Shown here: in pieces, positions 54,401 to 63,691 of the stretch
Layout of the letters: each line of letters opens with the position of its first letter
Position numbering within the stretch: the stretch's first letter is position 1
From: Flavobacterium gilvum
GTDB lineage: Bacteria > Bacteroidota > Bacteroidia > Flavobacteriales > Flavobacteriaceae
Assembly (NCBI RefSeq): GCF_001761465.1
Contig: NZ_CP017479.1
Coordinates: forward strand, 1,054,001-1,118,000
DNA length: 64,000 nucleotides
Reading direction: 5' to 3'
The notes under the pieces: model-generated
Told to the model about the DNA's origin: nothing
Databases searched by the model: none
What the model saw: only the letters and a program-made list of their open reading frames with translations
Translations under genes and position numbers: made by a program

Positions 54401-57400
54401 GCAACAAATACAACGGGTGTTTTCACTGGATTGTCAGCAGGTACTTATACTTTTAAAGTAATTGATACCAATGGGTGTTATGCGATTGATTTTTATACCG
54501 TAAAACCATTAGTTAATATTGCGGTAACTGCTAGCAAATTGAGTGATGTAGATTGTTACGGATCCAGTACAGGAGCTATTCATTATGATGTAAGCGGATT
54601 CGCCACTACTTCTACCTATAGTTATAGTGTGAATGGTGCAACTCCTGTTACAGGTCAAACAGCGGCTTCATTTAATTTAACAGGCCTTCCGAAAGGAACT
54701 TATTTAGTTGTTTTTACAGATGAAACTACCTTATGTACTTCTTCAACATCGGTAATTATAGATGAGCCAACAGCCGCTTTATCAGCTAATGCAACTGTTG
54801 TAAATGCTAACTGTTTTACACAAACGGCTAAAGTGACCGTTACTCCTGTAGTAGGAAGTGGAACATCACCTTATACCTATGCTTACAAACAAGACGGTGT
54901 GGCACCAATACTAATTGATTATGTATCCGTAAATGTGAAAAATTTGGATCCTAGCATTAATAAAAATTGGGATGTATGGGTTAAAGATGCCAAAGGATGT
55001 ACTTTCAAGATAGATGTTGTTATTGATACTGATACTGCACCAACGGTTATAGCATCAGCAATAAATCAATGTTTAGGGGTTGGTAGTTATACCATTACAG
55101 CTACTGTAACCGGAGGGAAAGCACCTTTATCTTATAGTATTAACGGAGGAAGTTCATATCAGCCTACGAATACTTTTGTAGTTACTGCTGCGGGAGATTA
55201 TACAATAAAAGTGAAAGATGCTAATGGTTGTACATGGGATAGCAATGTGATAACTGTGGCGCCAAAATTAACATTAACAGCTGTTTTAAATAAAAATATT
55301 ACCTGTGAAGTAGGTAATGAAGATGCTAAAATTACTTTGACTGCAGTTGGTGGTAGTGGAACCTACAGTTATGCAAGTAATCCCACGACGGGAAGTTTTT
55401 CGGGTAATGTTTTCACACCTACAGCTGCCGGAAACTATACTTTTACAATTACGGATACAACTGGAAATTTATGTTCAGCAAGTACAACGACTGCAATTGC
55501 TATAACAGCTAAAGTTGATCCAGTTATTACGAGCATTACTCAAACAGAATTTATTAAATGTAATGGAGATCAAACGGCTGCGATACATGCAGTTATCGAC
55601 CCTAGTAAAGGACAAGCCCCTTATCAATATAGTATTGACAATGGTGTTACTTTTCAAAGTTCTCCTGATTTTACTGGTTTAGGTGAGGGTGATTATACCA
55701 TTATTATAAAAGATGCAAAGCAATGTACTGGTAGTAATACTATACATATTGATGGAAAGGCCAAAATTGATTTTAACTTGACTAAAGTTGGAATTACGTG
55801 TTCTAGTCCAGTTGGATCAATTACAGTTGAAAGTGTTACAGGAGGAACAGCTCCTTTTACCTATACGATTTCTAATAATTATGGAGATGCAATTCCAGCT
55901 TATACTACATTGCCAAATGGAGACATATCATATGTAATAAATAAGTTTGGTATTTACACTGTTACTGTAACAGATGCTAATGGATGTAGTTTGACAAAGT
56001 ACATTCCAATGACATCACCACCAGATGATTTAAAAATTAATATCGCTCTTGGACAGCCTGATTGTATTTCAGGAGGAAATGCTACCGTTACTGTTGGAGT
56101 AGCTGTACCTGGGAATAAGTATAAATTTGGGATAATGGATAGTAATACTGTACCATATTCTTCAAATTTAGTATCTCCAAATAACGGTACTCTTTCGCAT
56201 AATTTTACAGGATTGACTCCAGGGCTAACGTATTCCTTTGTAGTTTACGATGAGGATACGCTTTGCTATTATATTAATACCGCCGATATGCCAATCCCAG
56301 CTAGTTCTGGACTTACTGCTGCATTAACACCAAATAATGTGAGCTGTCTTATTCCTGGCAATGATGGTAGTGTAACAATGAAAGTTACTGGTTATAGTTC
56401 AACAGCAACAAGTGTAGATTATCAGGTGTATAATGCACAAACAAATGCTTCTATCGGAACAGTTCAAACCGAAACGTTTGCTACTCTTCCACCCCCAATA
56501 GATTTTACGGCTACGACTCCAAGTTCATTAATTGCAGGACAATATTATGTGCTTTTGGTTGAACATGGAGGATCTAAAAATGGTTGTAAAACAGCGATAC
56601 CTTTTGAAATTAAGAAATCTGCACGTCAATTAGATCTTGCCGTTAATGTACTTAAAGATGCCAATTGTAATCCTAAATCTGGGGTGATTACAGTACAACC
56701 ATTATATGGGACTGGACCTTATGAATATAAATTGGTAGGTATAACCAATCCTGCTATCGATAGTGGATGGTTGACGACGAATAGTTTTAATGCAGATGCA
56801 GGAGATTATACTGCCTATGTAAAAGATGCTTACGGTTGTAGTGTGAATTCTGCTGTTACCCTGAAAGAAGATGACGCTCCAACGGTTGCACCACCACTAA
56901 CATCAATTTGTTATGATGGTAGTAGTCCATTTACGATTACTTTTTCTGGAACTGTAGATGCATCTTTGACAGGAACAGAAACCTATAGTGTAAATGGAAG
57001 TGCTTTTCAATCTACACCAAGTTTTACTTTCAACGCTGCGGATACTTATAATTTGGTAATTAAGGATGGAAATGGTTGTACCGCTAATATTAATTATATC
57101 GTATATCCTAAGTTAGAGTTATCTGCAGAATTAACCAAAGTATTGGATTGTACATTAAGTCCGGATGCAAAAATTACTTTAACATCAACAGGGGGGAATA
57201 CAACTTTGCCTGCTGTTTATACTTATGAAGTTTCTACAGATGCTGGAGGAACTTGGAGTCCAATGGCTACTAATGTGTATCCGGCAGCATTAGCTGGAAC
57301 TTACTATTTTAAAGTAAAAAATGCATACAATGGGGTAGTTTGTGAAGTTACTACCAGTATAGTTTTGGATCCTATTCCACCAACAGTTTTGGCAACACCA

Positions 57401-60400
57401 ATAACTACGAATATTACTTGTAATGGTGATTCTAATGGAACTATTTTTGTGGAAGTAACTTCGGGAGAAGGACCGTATAAATTTAGTTTAGACAATGGCG
57501 TAACAGAACAAACAGATAATACCTTTACAGGTTTACCAGCAGGAAATTATGTCGTTACGGTTCGTAATGCTAGGTTATGTAAAGTTAATACTGCTTCAAT
57601 TACAATTACTGAACCTTTAAAATTGACAGCTACAGCTACGGCACCGCCTTATTCTTGTAATGCTAACAATGTACCACAAACCGTTGTAACTGTTAATATA
57701 GATAATATTGCAGGGGTGTTAACGGGTACGGGACCTTACAAATACAAATTTGATCCTTCTCCTACTGCTCCTTATTATGACGCGAATACTCTATTGGTAA
57801 ATGATAATGGATCAACATTACCACAAACTATTCATTATTATGTTATAGATGCTAATGGTTGTACTTATGATTCTACTGTGGATGTAGCACCGTATAAAAA
57901 AATTACAGATTTAACTTTTACAGTTTTACCTATAACTTGTGCAAACCCAACAAGAGATGTCAAAGTTACAGTAGTAGGAGGCTACACGCCAATTGCTAAA
58001 TACGAAATTGTTTTACCAAATCCTTTAGATAATGGTAGTTCGGACACATTTGCAGGTTTAGGAGCTGGTACTTATTTGATTAAAGTGACTGATGTAAATG
58101 GTTGTTCTTTTGAAAAAACACTTAAGATTGATGATGTTACAAGAATCACAGTATCTGGTCAAGTCACTAAAGATGTAACTTGTAATGAGGCAACTCCGGT
58201 TACAAACGGTGCCGTTGAATTCACAGTTGATAACAATGCAGGAGGATTTACAGTTATAATGTTACAAGGTTCAGGAACACCTGTTGTTTCTGGTAACAAA
58301 GTGACTCTTTCTAATGTTGGAATTGGTATTTACGAAATTGAAGTTACAGATGCGATTACAAATTGTAAAGCTACAGCTCAAGTGGAGGTAAAACAACCAA
58401 CACTGTCATTATCTGTGATTCCTCATCTCGATGTCAATGCCAATTGTCATTTTGGTGCACAGGTGTCATCAGTGGCTACTGGAGGAACACCAAATTATAC
58501 TTATGCCTATGCATTGAGTACAAGTCCTGCTCCAGTAGCTACAGATTATTCTTCAAATGCTTCAGCCGTTTTAGATGTTACTTTAGGTTTAAATTGGACA
58601 GTGTATGTAAAAGATGCAAATGCTTGTGAAACCCAAGCTCCTTTAACTTTGGCGATTGACCCATTGCCGGCAGTTACAAAAGTTGATTTCAGTAATTGTG
58701 CTTCAGTAGCAGGCACTTATACAATAACTGTAGTAGCAACTGGAGTAAGTGCACTTGAATATAATATTGGATCTGGTTATCAGGCAAGTAATGTGTTTAC
58801 TGTTACAACTCCAGGCAATTATACGGTATTGGTTCGTGATGCAAACAAATGTGTAAGCGCAACTGCATTTCCATTCACGATTTTGGATCCTCTTCAAGTT
58901 CAAGGTGTAGTGACTACTTTGCCAACTTGTAATTCTGCAGATGGTGTTGTAACTCTTACTGCAATTGGAGGTTCTGCATCTGCTAATTACAGATATAAAC
59001 TTGAGAGCACAGGAACATATACAACAAGTAATACATTCTCTGGTCTTGCTCCAGGAAGTCACACGTTCTATGTTCAAGACATTGGAACAACCGACATGTG
59101 TGAGGCACAAGTGACAGTTATTATTCCAACGGCAACCCCTATTACCAATTTTGCTGTGTTTCCAACTCCTGTTACTTGTAATGGAGGAAATGATGGTACA
59201 ATTACTGCGACTATGGCTACACCAGCACCTGGTGTAAATGATAATCCAGTTTATACTTATGTATTGAATGGAATGACTCTAGGAGGAGTAACAGTGACAA
59301 GACCTTCTCAGTCTTCACCAATATTCAGTGGTCTTGCAGCTGGAAATTATACTGTAGTGGTTACTTCTGGAAGAGGTTGTACCGATACAAAAACTATCCC
59401 TGTAACAGAACCAGGAATAATTACAGTTCCAACACCTACACCGGTACAGTTTGGATGTACATCTGGTTCAAACGCAACGAATTTTGCTACTATCACTGTA
59501 AGCCCTAGTGGTGGTTCAGGAACATATTCAATTTACGAGTTCTTTAAAGGCGGTGTATCTGTTCAAAGAGGATCTAGCAATGTTTATACTGAGACTGATT
59601 TAGCCGGAGGTAGTTATACTGTTACTGTTTATGACGACAAAGGTTGTTCTGGAAGTGCTTCGGGAACTATTACAATTGCTCCATTTATTTCTCTTGATAA
59701 AATTAATATTGTCATTAATAAAGCTATTACTTGTAATAATCCTGAAGACATTACTGTGACAGTTGCGACTACAGGAGGCACACCGGCAGTATTAAACTAT
59801 ACTGTTGCAGGTACAGCAGGAAATCCTTATAACCAAAGTAATAACAATGGTATATTCACCGGATTACCTGTTGGAAATTATATAATTACAGTAACTAATC
59901 CTGCTACAGGATGTAGTATTCAAGATGTGCATTATGTAAATGAACCAAATACTTTTGATCTTACTATTGACAACATTGTTGATGTAACTTGTTTTGGAGG
60001 AACCAATGGAAGTGCTAATGTTACGATTGTTGACAGAACGATGCCAGATCAAGCAGGACCATTTAGTTATACTTTGGTTGCTCCAAATGGAACTACAACT
60101 AATGGTAATTCAGCAACAGCGGGGCCACTTACGCTGAATGGTTTGGCTGCGGGGACTTATATAATTACTGCCACTTTAACTAACAGTCCTTATTGTTCTG
60201 TTTCAAAAGTATTTACAATTAGCCAACCTACAGCTGCATTGAAAATAAGTGAAACTCACACTCCGATAACTTGTGCGGGTAATGACGGAACTATTTCAGC
60301 TACTGCCACTGGTGGATGGCCGGGAGGTTATGACTTCGCATTAGCTGGACCAGTAAATGTTGCATACTCTTCGCAAAGTAATTTCTCTAATTTGACAGCG

Positions 60401-62476
60401 GGTCTTTATACGGTAAGTGTAAGAGACAGTAAAGGATGTGAAGATCAGGTTCAAGTGAATTTGGTTAATCCAACTCCAATTGCAGCTACAATAATAGTTG
60501 ATAAACCAATGTTGGCTTGTTTTGGTGATACCAATGCAACCATAACGGTACAACAACCTGTTGGAGGTTCTGGAGTTTATAAATATACTTTAGAGGCGAC
60601 TTATCCAAACGGAACGATTACACTAAATGGACCTCAAAGTTCTAATATGTTTACCAATTTGGGAGCAGGCAGTTACAAGGTAATAGTTTCCGATACTTGG
60701 AGTTGTTCTGTTAACACAAATACCGTGGTGATTAAACAGCCTACTGTTGTAACGGCCAATTTGGTTAAAACCCTAGCTCAAACTTGTTTGAGTCCAGCAA
60801 GTCTTACTTTGTCGGCAGCTGGCGGTACCGGACCTTATAGATATAGTACTGATCCAAATTTCACGAATCCTTCATCTGTGTCAGTTCCATTTGCAAGTAC
60901 AATAATAATCAATGTGCCGTTTACCACAGTACCTGCGAATTATGTTTATTATGTCAGAGATGCTAATGGTTGTTCAAATGCCGTTTCAAATTCTATCGAC
61001 GTTATTCCATTGGAACAATTAGATTTTACTTTTGAAAATAACAATCCATACATCAACTGTTTGGGGGATAATGACGGTGAAATAACGGCTTCCGCCAAAG
61101 GAGGTTCTGGTAATTACGTTTACACATTATTAGATGGTTCTGGTAATGCGTTACCAGCAGCACCGACTCAACTTACACCTGGACATTTTACACAATTGCC
61201 AGCAGGTAATTATACGGTAATGGTAACCAGTGGAGATTGTACATTACGTAAAACAATAACCATTACTCAGCCAAACTCGGCTTTAACTTACACCGCTGCT
61301 GTGACTAATGTGACTTGTAACGGTAATGGGGATGGTAAAGTGGTACTTACAGGTTCAGGTGGTACAGGCGTTATTAAATATGCTATAAGCCCTGATTTGG
61401 ATAAATTCTTGGACAACGGAACATTCCTGAATTTAGTTGTAGGACATTATCAAGCAATTATACAGGATGTTAATGGTTGTAATCACGTTTATGATTTCGA
61501 TATTACAGAACCAGCTCCTATTACCGCAATTGTGGATCCATTATCAATCAAACAAGAATTATGTTCTGGAGAAAAAACAGGTGAATTTGCAATTACTGTT
61601 GCCGGAGGAACTGCGCCATACAGTACTAGTATAGATGGTGATACATTTGTTCCAAATAGGGTTTCTTTCACAGGTCTTTCGGGAGGTAAGCATACGGTAA
61701 TTATAAAAGATGCTAATTTATGTGAGTTCACTTTTGATGAATTATTGAATCCAGCAGTTACCCTTGATCCAGTGGCTTCAATATCTAATGATTGTGTTAA
61801 TAATGCGCCAGCCAACAAGGTTACTGTACATATTGACGATAGTAACAATCCGGCTGATGTTACCTACTCTTTGGATAGTACTGGTACGCCGCAAAGCAGT
61901 AACGTATTTACAAACTTGGCTCCTGGAAATCATTTTGTAATGGTACAGCATAAAAATGGCTGTGTAGATGCAACGTTACCATTTGTAATTGACCAAGTTG
62001 ATCCTTTAACTATTTCTATTAATCTTGGAGGTTTAAATGAGATTGTGGCTACCGTGACAGGAGGTTCTGGTGTTTACCAATTTACGGTAAATGGTGAATC
62101 GATAGGGTCAAATAATAAGTATATTTATTTCCACTCGGGAGATTATACGGTGACTGTAACCGATAGTTATGGTTGTTCTGTATCGGCAACAAAATACTTT
62201 GAGTTTATCGACATCACAATTCCGCCGATATTTACACCAAATGGTGACGGTAGTAATGATAACTGGAAACCAACAAATACTGAAAATTATCCGGACATCA
62301 AATTCATAGTGTATGATCGTTACGGACGCCAGGTTGGTGTCTTTGGAGCCGGACAATCTTGGGATGGTAAATATAACGGTACAGAGTTGCCAATGGGTGA
62401 TTACTGGTATATACTCAAATTGAGACATGCTCAAGACGACCGAGAATTTGTTGGCCATTTCACGCTATATAGATAA
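48494..62476 (+). CDS. sprB: Giant T9SS surface adhesin, SprB family
   Basis: Protein of about 4660 residues. Signal peptide MKKPTFSKAVCAVLFLFLAL to VGQ; an N-terminal globular head (about 30-345); a DUF11-like domain (about 358-490, TIKDVLPKNIIF); an Ig-like domain; then about 40 SprB repeats (about 725-4560) of 80-110 residues. A typical repeat starts with a Cys (TCNGDSNGTI), has GGTAPY, and ends DANGC. A jelly-roll-like domain is inserted at about 1210-1405. The last 85 residues (IPPIFTPNGDGSND and on) are the type B T9SS sorting domain. It moves along the cell surface in gliding and binds surfaces in F. johnsoniae. I chose ATG 48494 for its signal peptide. Followed 35 bases later by sprF. 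Confidence 0.93.
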   Translation: MKKPTFSKAVCAVLFLFLALTSVGQTLKPFTVRKKVDLKGKMLVIGNNILGKDNNPFNDDTKSNEDISMQYIDIDGDASTFSSSSADLVVPNQKNGSPTTCYRITYAALYWGAMLKSTDGSRANINTVKLKLPGATTYNNINGTVVYDAISTPIAPDNNTPYACYADVTSLLASLPSLTGTYTVADVLSSTGSNGSTGLSAGWTLFVVYEDPSLNMKSFNVFDGFSHIYKGHTETIPVAGFRTPPSGGVDLQFAYAALDGDRPQGGTKLEFETKQVVTPLRPANEFFNSSIENFNGVSSPRNPSGSNTLGYDTGMLEVKGADPEYIDHNQTTTSFTLQVAPGQADPVFAFFGAYAVDIIAPDIKLTKLVRSSTGTDIGGTNVTLGDYLYYEINYQNLGNDNVTGMTIKDVLPKNIIFNYPADLDLTNAGGVTVQSYDPITKTIIFKVPDASVIVGKPAAFTIRIKAQVVPDCNMLTDACSNEIKNQAVATYKGVINTNTFSSDSFSSTGCDFGSATPTNFLVKIDNCKFTKKVVLCNNSVILTAPNGYDSYVWSKTLGGSSIGTGPTYTATQTGTYYVHATSLTTCLPIDQEITVVPFGNTVSNPVIPYAQAPYAGSVTTCTINGKLLPNLFLCGANDFRDIKTGITDATSIIWEKLNENGTCLAATSTTVCANENASCSWSQVGTGPDYKANTAGQFRLTINYTGGCFSVFYFNVFQNLLNPTVVSKDITCNTTGQITVNGIPASGYEYSLDNGGTGTYQASNIFNNVSAGLHNVYIREVGVTNACLFKVLNVQILNRIYQVSVNVKQPLCDGGKGSVILQANNVLPQYYFSISQGATQVNAAGPLNANDFTFSNLNPGTYTVRVWTDDGCDYSQNIDIINPPQLTATATLTKPLTCTDGEITIYPVGGTAPYIYYINSTTNFQNNPKVAVTNPLPAGGIYNITVEDSNNCRATTSATAAATPAPVFAIQTTNVLCYGDASGVIQFNVTSNAGGYTLSYSIDGGTTYSNNPVFSNLVANTVYAPMIRFTLDGVNYCYDTKPTVTLTGPSSAVTASAGVSELAGCSLSGQGGKLRITNPQGGVAPYLYSFDNQATWVTTNEADMLPGTYTLYIKDANGCIYPMPNVVLDPKPVAPTIAVASPVYNCDGTANTTATITNPGSANYQYGYLLDGAVNTNSPPNVFVNIPSGSHTVSVTYNLVSVPTYSNLLNEDFGSGSPTTTSGIASAYCFNDQHVASPWACGTRSVEDNQYSVASFFWRSDDTSSSPAWYHYKDHTSNGTNSNGRYLLVNIGSAAGNYGVLYSKPIVDVIPNQPVKVDLYLGNLLRSYMTNADCDFIIELVDPAGVVVASQSTGIIPKNEKWNLKSLSLNPGPNTSLTFKIRSGSIAYNGNDAVIDDIRVYQLPKSCITQVDFPFVVPTGKAFSGSVTGFKDITCAGANNGEFTIAVQNFDPAYGFDYSINGGSTWVHKTASPVTITGLAANTYTPLLRYNAAGACPLTLTPVTIKAPTALTVNASVTTLPTCTTGATITASAGGGTPAYEFELRNTTGGAVVQPYQTNTQFNNVAAGNYTVFAKDANGCITSVGAAVNVVAPPTLTASLDPSASLCYDGITKVKLTVNVTGGTAPFSYSISPNVAPVGNTFDVLPGTYIITVTDAKSCTSTISNIIIAPVLKAIVNSVGELSCSAPKDATIAVAVSGGTAPYNYTVNGVAAASPLLTAGTISYDATTAGDYTFVITDAKNCTVTTKATVATISNPTVTANPTNVSCNLGTDGQVQLIGNGGSGGYIYTFNKLGGPVISTTTPGLYKNLLAGTYEFTVTDSKGCVSSPKGTIVITEPTALLVSASATSLSCSPTNTKQSAVVTINVPTTGTAPYQYSFNGGGYTNTNTLTVNDNGTDQTIKYSVKDANGCIQAGTDIIIYKLNPPVISSITGTAINCAPAATSSTVTVKTTAGTGVGTLTYQITAPVASATNTTGVFTGLSAGTYTFKVIDTNGCYAIDFYTVKPLVNIAVTASKLSDVDCYGSSTGAIHYDVSGFATTSTYSYSVNGATPVTGQTAASFNLTGLPKGTYLVVFTDETTLCTSSTSVIIDEPTAALSANATVVNANCFTQTAKVTVTPVVGSGTSPYTYAYKQDGVAPILIDYVSVNVKNLDPSINKNWDVWVKDAKGCTFKIDVVIDTDTAPTVIASAINQCLGVGSYTITATVTGGKAPLSYSINGGSSYQPTNTFVVTAAGDYTIKVKDANGCTWDSNVITVAPKLTLTAVLNKNITCEVGNEDAKITLTAVGGSGTYSYASNPTTGSFSGNVFTPTAAGNYTFTITDTTGNLCSASTTTAIAITAKVDPVITSITQTEFIKCNGDQTAAIHAVIDPSKGQAPYQYSIDNGVTFQSSPDFTGLGEGDYTIIIKDAKQCTGSNTIHIDGKAKIDFNLTKVGITCSSPVGSITVESVTGGTAPFTYTISNNYGDAIPAYTTLPNGDISYVINKFGIYTVTVTDANGCSLTKYIPMTSPPDDLKINIALGQPDCISGGNATVTVGVAVPGNKYKFGIMDSNTVPYSSNLVSPNNGTLSHNFTGLTPGLTYSFVVYDEDTLCYYINTADMPIPASSGLTAALTPNNVSCLIPGNDGSVTMKVTGYSSTATSVDYQVYNAQTNASIGTVQTETFATLPPPIDFTATTPSSLIAGQYYVLLVEHGGSKNGCKTAIPFEIKKSARQLDLAVNVLKDANCNPKSGVITVQPLYGTGPYEYKLVGITNPAIDSGWLTTNSFNADAGDYTAYVKDAYGCSVNSAVTLKEDDAPTVAPPLTSICYDGSSPFTITFSGTVDASLTGTETYSVNGSAFQSTPSFTFNAADTYNLVIKDGNGCTANINYIVYPKLELSAELTKVLDCTLSPDAKITLTSTGGNTTLPAVYTYEVSTDAGGTWSPMATNVYPAALAGTYYFKVKNAYNGVVCEVTTSIVLDPIPPTVLATPITTNITCNGDSNGTIFVEVTSGEGPYKFSLDNGVTEQTDNTFTGLPAGNYVVTVRNARLCKVNTASITITEPLKLTATATAPPYSCNANNVPQTVVTVNIDNIAGVLTGTGPYKYKFDPSPTAPYYDANTLLVNDNGSTLPQTIHYYVIDANGCTYDSTVDVAPYKKITDLTFTVLPITCANPTRDVKVTVVGGYTPIAKYEIVLPNPLDNGSSDTFAGLGAGTYLIKVTDVNGCSFEKTLKIDDVTRITVSGQVTKDVTCNEATPVTNGAVEFTVDNNAGGFTVIMLQGSGTPVVSGNKVTLSNVGIGIYEIEVTDAITNCKATAQVEVKQPTLSLSVIPHLDVNANCHFGAQVSSVATGGTPNYTYAYALSTSPAPVATDYSSNASAVLDVTLGLNWTVYVKDANACETQAPLTLAIDPLPAVTKVDFSNCASVAGTYTITVVATGVSALEYNIGSGYQASNVFTVTTPGNYTVLVRDANKCVSATAFPFTILDPLQVQGVVTTLPTCNSADGVVTLTAIGGSASANYRYKLESTGTYTTSNTFSGLAPGSHTFYVQDIGTTDMCEAQVTVIIPTATPITNFAVFPTPVTCNGGNDGTITATMATPAPGVNDNPVYTYVLNGMTLGGVTVTRPSQSSPIFSGLAAGNYTVVVTSGRGCTDTKTIPVTEPGIITVPTPTPVQFGCTSGSNATNFATITVSPSGGSGTYSIYEFFKGGVSVQRGSSNVYTETDLAGGSYTVTVYDDKGCSGSASGTITIAPFISLDKINIVINKAITCNNPEDITVTVATTGGTPAVLNYTVAGTAGNPYNQSNNNGIFTGLPVGNYIITVTNPATGCSIQDVHYVNEPNTFDLTIDNIVDVTCFGGTNGSANVTIVDRTMPDQAGPFSYTLVAPNGTTTNGNSATAGPLTLNGLAAGTYIITATLTNSPYCSVSKVFTISQPTAALKISETHTPITCAGNDGTISATATGGWPGGYDFALAGPVNVAYSSQSNFSNLTAGLYTVSVRDSKGCEDQVQVNLVNPTPIAATIIVDKPMLACFGDTNATITVQQPVGGSGVYKYTLEATYPNGTITLNGPQSSNMFTNLGAGSYKVIVSDTWSCSVNTNTVVIKQPTVVTANLVKTLAQTCLSPASLTLSAAGGTGPYRYSTDPNFTNPSSVSVPFASTIIINVPFTTVPANYVYYVRDANGCSNAVSNSIDVIPLEQLDFTFENNNPYINCLGDNDGEITASAKGGSGNYVYTLLDGSGNALPAAPTQLTPGHFTQLPAGNYTVMVTSGDCTLRKTITITQPNSALTYTAAVTNVTCNGNGDGKVVLTGSGGTGVIKYAISPDLDKFLDNGTFLNLVVGHYQAIIQDVNGCNHVYDFDITEPAPITAIVDPLSIKQELCSGEKTGEFAITVAGGTAPYSTSIDGDTFVPNRVSFTGLSGGKHTVIIKDANLCEFTFDELLNPAVTLDPVASISNDCVNNAPANKVTVHIDDSNNPADVTYSLDSTGTPQSSNVFTNLAPGNHFVMVQHKNGCVDATLPFVIDQVDPLTISINLGGLNEIVATVTGGSGVYQFTVNGESIGSNNKYIYFHSGDYTVTVTDSYGCSVSATKYFEFIDITIPPIFTPNGDGSNDNWKPTNTENYPDIKFIVYDRYGRQVGVFGAGQSWDGKYNGTELPMGDYWYILKLRHAQDDREFVGHFTLYR
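52110..52715 (+). other. Jelly-roll-like domain inserted in the SprB repeats
   Basis: About 200 residues with no SprB pattern: NLLNEDFGSGS, then WYHYKDHTSNG, GRYLLVNIGSAAGN and DDIRVYQLPKSC at the end. The opening EDFG and the final DDIRVY are typical of MAM/jelly-roll carbohydrate-binding domains. It may be the ligand-binding part. Confidence 0.65.
62209..62476 (+). other. Type B T9SS C-terminal sorting domain of SprB
   Basis: PPIFTPNGDGSNDNWKP, FIVYDRYGRQVG, WDGKYNGTELPMGDYWYIL and GHFTLYR at the end: gliding-motility-associated C-terminal domain. Confidence 0.92.
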
Positions 62477-62511
62477 GAAGAAGGGCAGTTATCCTAAAAG
62501 AAAAAATTAAG

Positions 62512-63474
62512 ATGAAAAAAATACTAATAAGCATTTTCCTTTTGGCTGTAACCGCAAGTTACAGCCAAGAGTTGAATGTTCCAGTGGCTACACAATATTT
62601 GGCCGATAATCCTTTTGTGATTTCACCAAGTTATGCAGGGATAGGGGATAACTTTAGAATTAACCTTAATGGGTACAAACAATGGGTAGGTGTCGAAGAT
62701 TCACCTCAGAGTCAGGCTTTGTATGCCGATTTCAGGGTGATGAGTCAATCTGGAGTTGGGATGACATTGTATAATGATTCCAATGGAAATACCAAGCAGG
62801 CCGGGGGTAAGCTTACCTTTGCCCATCATATTATTTTAGATTATTATACAAAGCAATATCTTTCTTTCGGTCTTTCGTATATTTATAATTCATTCCGAAT
62901 CGATCTTCCGGATTACAGCAATCTCCCTCCAGATGCAGGAATTACGGATAACCGCTCTACTTCAAATAACAACTTTGAGGTGGGGCTTTTGTACCGAAAT
63001 AGAAATTTCTACCTGAGTGGAACAGCAACTAATATTTTGAAGAAGGATATTGATTTTGCATCAACCAAAGTGGAACCAAATTTACTTACCAATTACCAAT
63101 TGTACACAGGATACATAATTAGTCTTCCAAATAGAGTTGAATTGGAACCTTCTGCCTTTTATCAATTATTTCAAAGTGACGGCCGTTCCAATACCGATTT
63201 AAACATCAAATACCGAAAATTCAATAGATATGAAGATTATTGGTGGGTTGGGGCAACGTATCGTTTTTTGAACGACCAAATTGGGAAACCTCTTGGAGTT
63301 GGGCCTATGGTTGGATTTACAAAAGGCTATTTTTCGATGGGTTATTCGTATCAAGTGACATTGGACGAAAACTTGGTCTCTACAAATTCTGGGACGCACT
63401 CTTTGACCATAGGATTTAGATTCCTACAAGGCGTTAGTAACTGTCCTTGTACCGAAAGTCCTGTTCATGATTAG
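62512..63474 (+). CDS. sprF: PorP/SprF family T9SS membrane protein
   Basis: Outer-membrane protein of 320 residues. Signal peptide MKKILISIFLLAVTASYS, then the family start ELNVPVATQYLADNPFVISPSYAGIGDNFRIN and the strands of the PorP/SprF barrel. It ends in LTIGFRFLQGVSNCPCTESP, with a Cys pair in the tail. In F. johnsoniae SprF is needed for SprB to appear on the surface; the location directly after sprB (35 bases) fits that. It is a separate protein from the long PorP-like protein upstream. Confidence 0.92.
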   Translation: MKKILISIFLLAVTASYSQELNVPVATQYLADNPFVISPSYAGIGDNFRINLNGYKQWVGVEDSPQSQALYADFRVMSQSGVGMTLYNDSNGNTKQAGGKLTFAHHIILDYYTKQYLSFGLSYIYNSFRIDLPDYSNLPPDAGITDNRSTSNNNFEVGLLYRNRNFYLSGTATNILKKDIDFASTKVEPNLLTNYQLYTGYIISLPNRVELEPSAFYQLFQSDGRSNTDLNIKYRKFNRYEDYWWVGATYRFLNDQIGKPLGVGPMVGFTKGYFSMGYSYQVTLDENLVSTNSGTHSLTIGFRFLQGVSNCPCTESPVHD

Positions 63475-63691
63475 TGATTGGTGAATTGAGATTGGCTGAT
63501 AAGAATTAATTCAAGTTGATAATTTAAAAATTGTAATTTTTTTTTTATTTCTGTGTGTTAAAATATAAGAAAAAACTGTTGTATGTCAAACAATTAATTA
63601 TATTTGACAGAAATGTAACATGTTTAAGGTGAGTCTATTGTGAAAACTTGCTCTAAAAACATGTTTTTATTAAATTAACACTCAGTTTATT
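63475..63691. other. 217-base gap after sprF
   Basis: AT-rich. A weak hairpin AAAATT / AATTTT followed by a T run (63525-63550) may end the sprF transcript. No gene. Confidence 0.45.
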
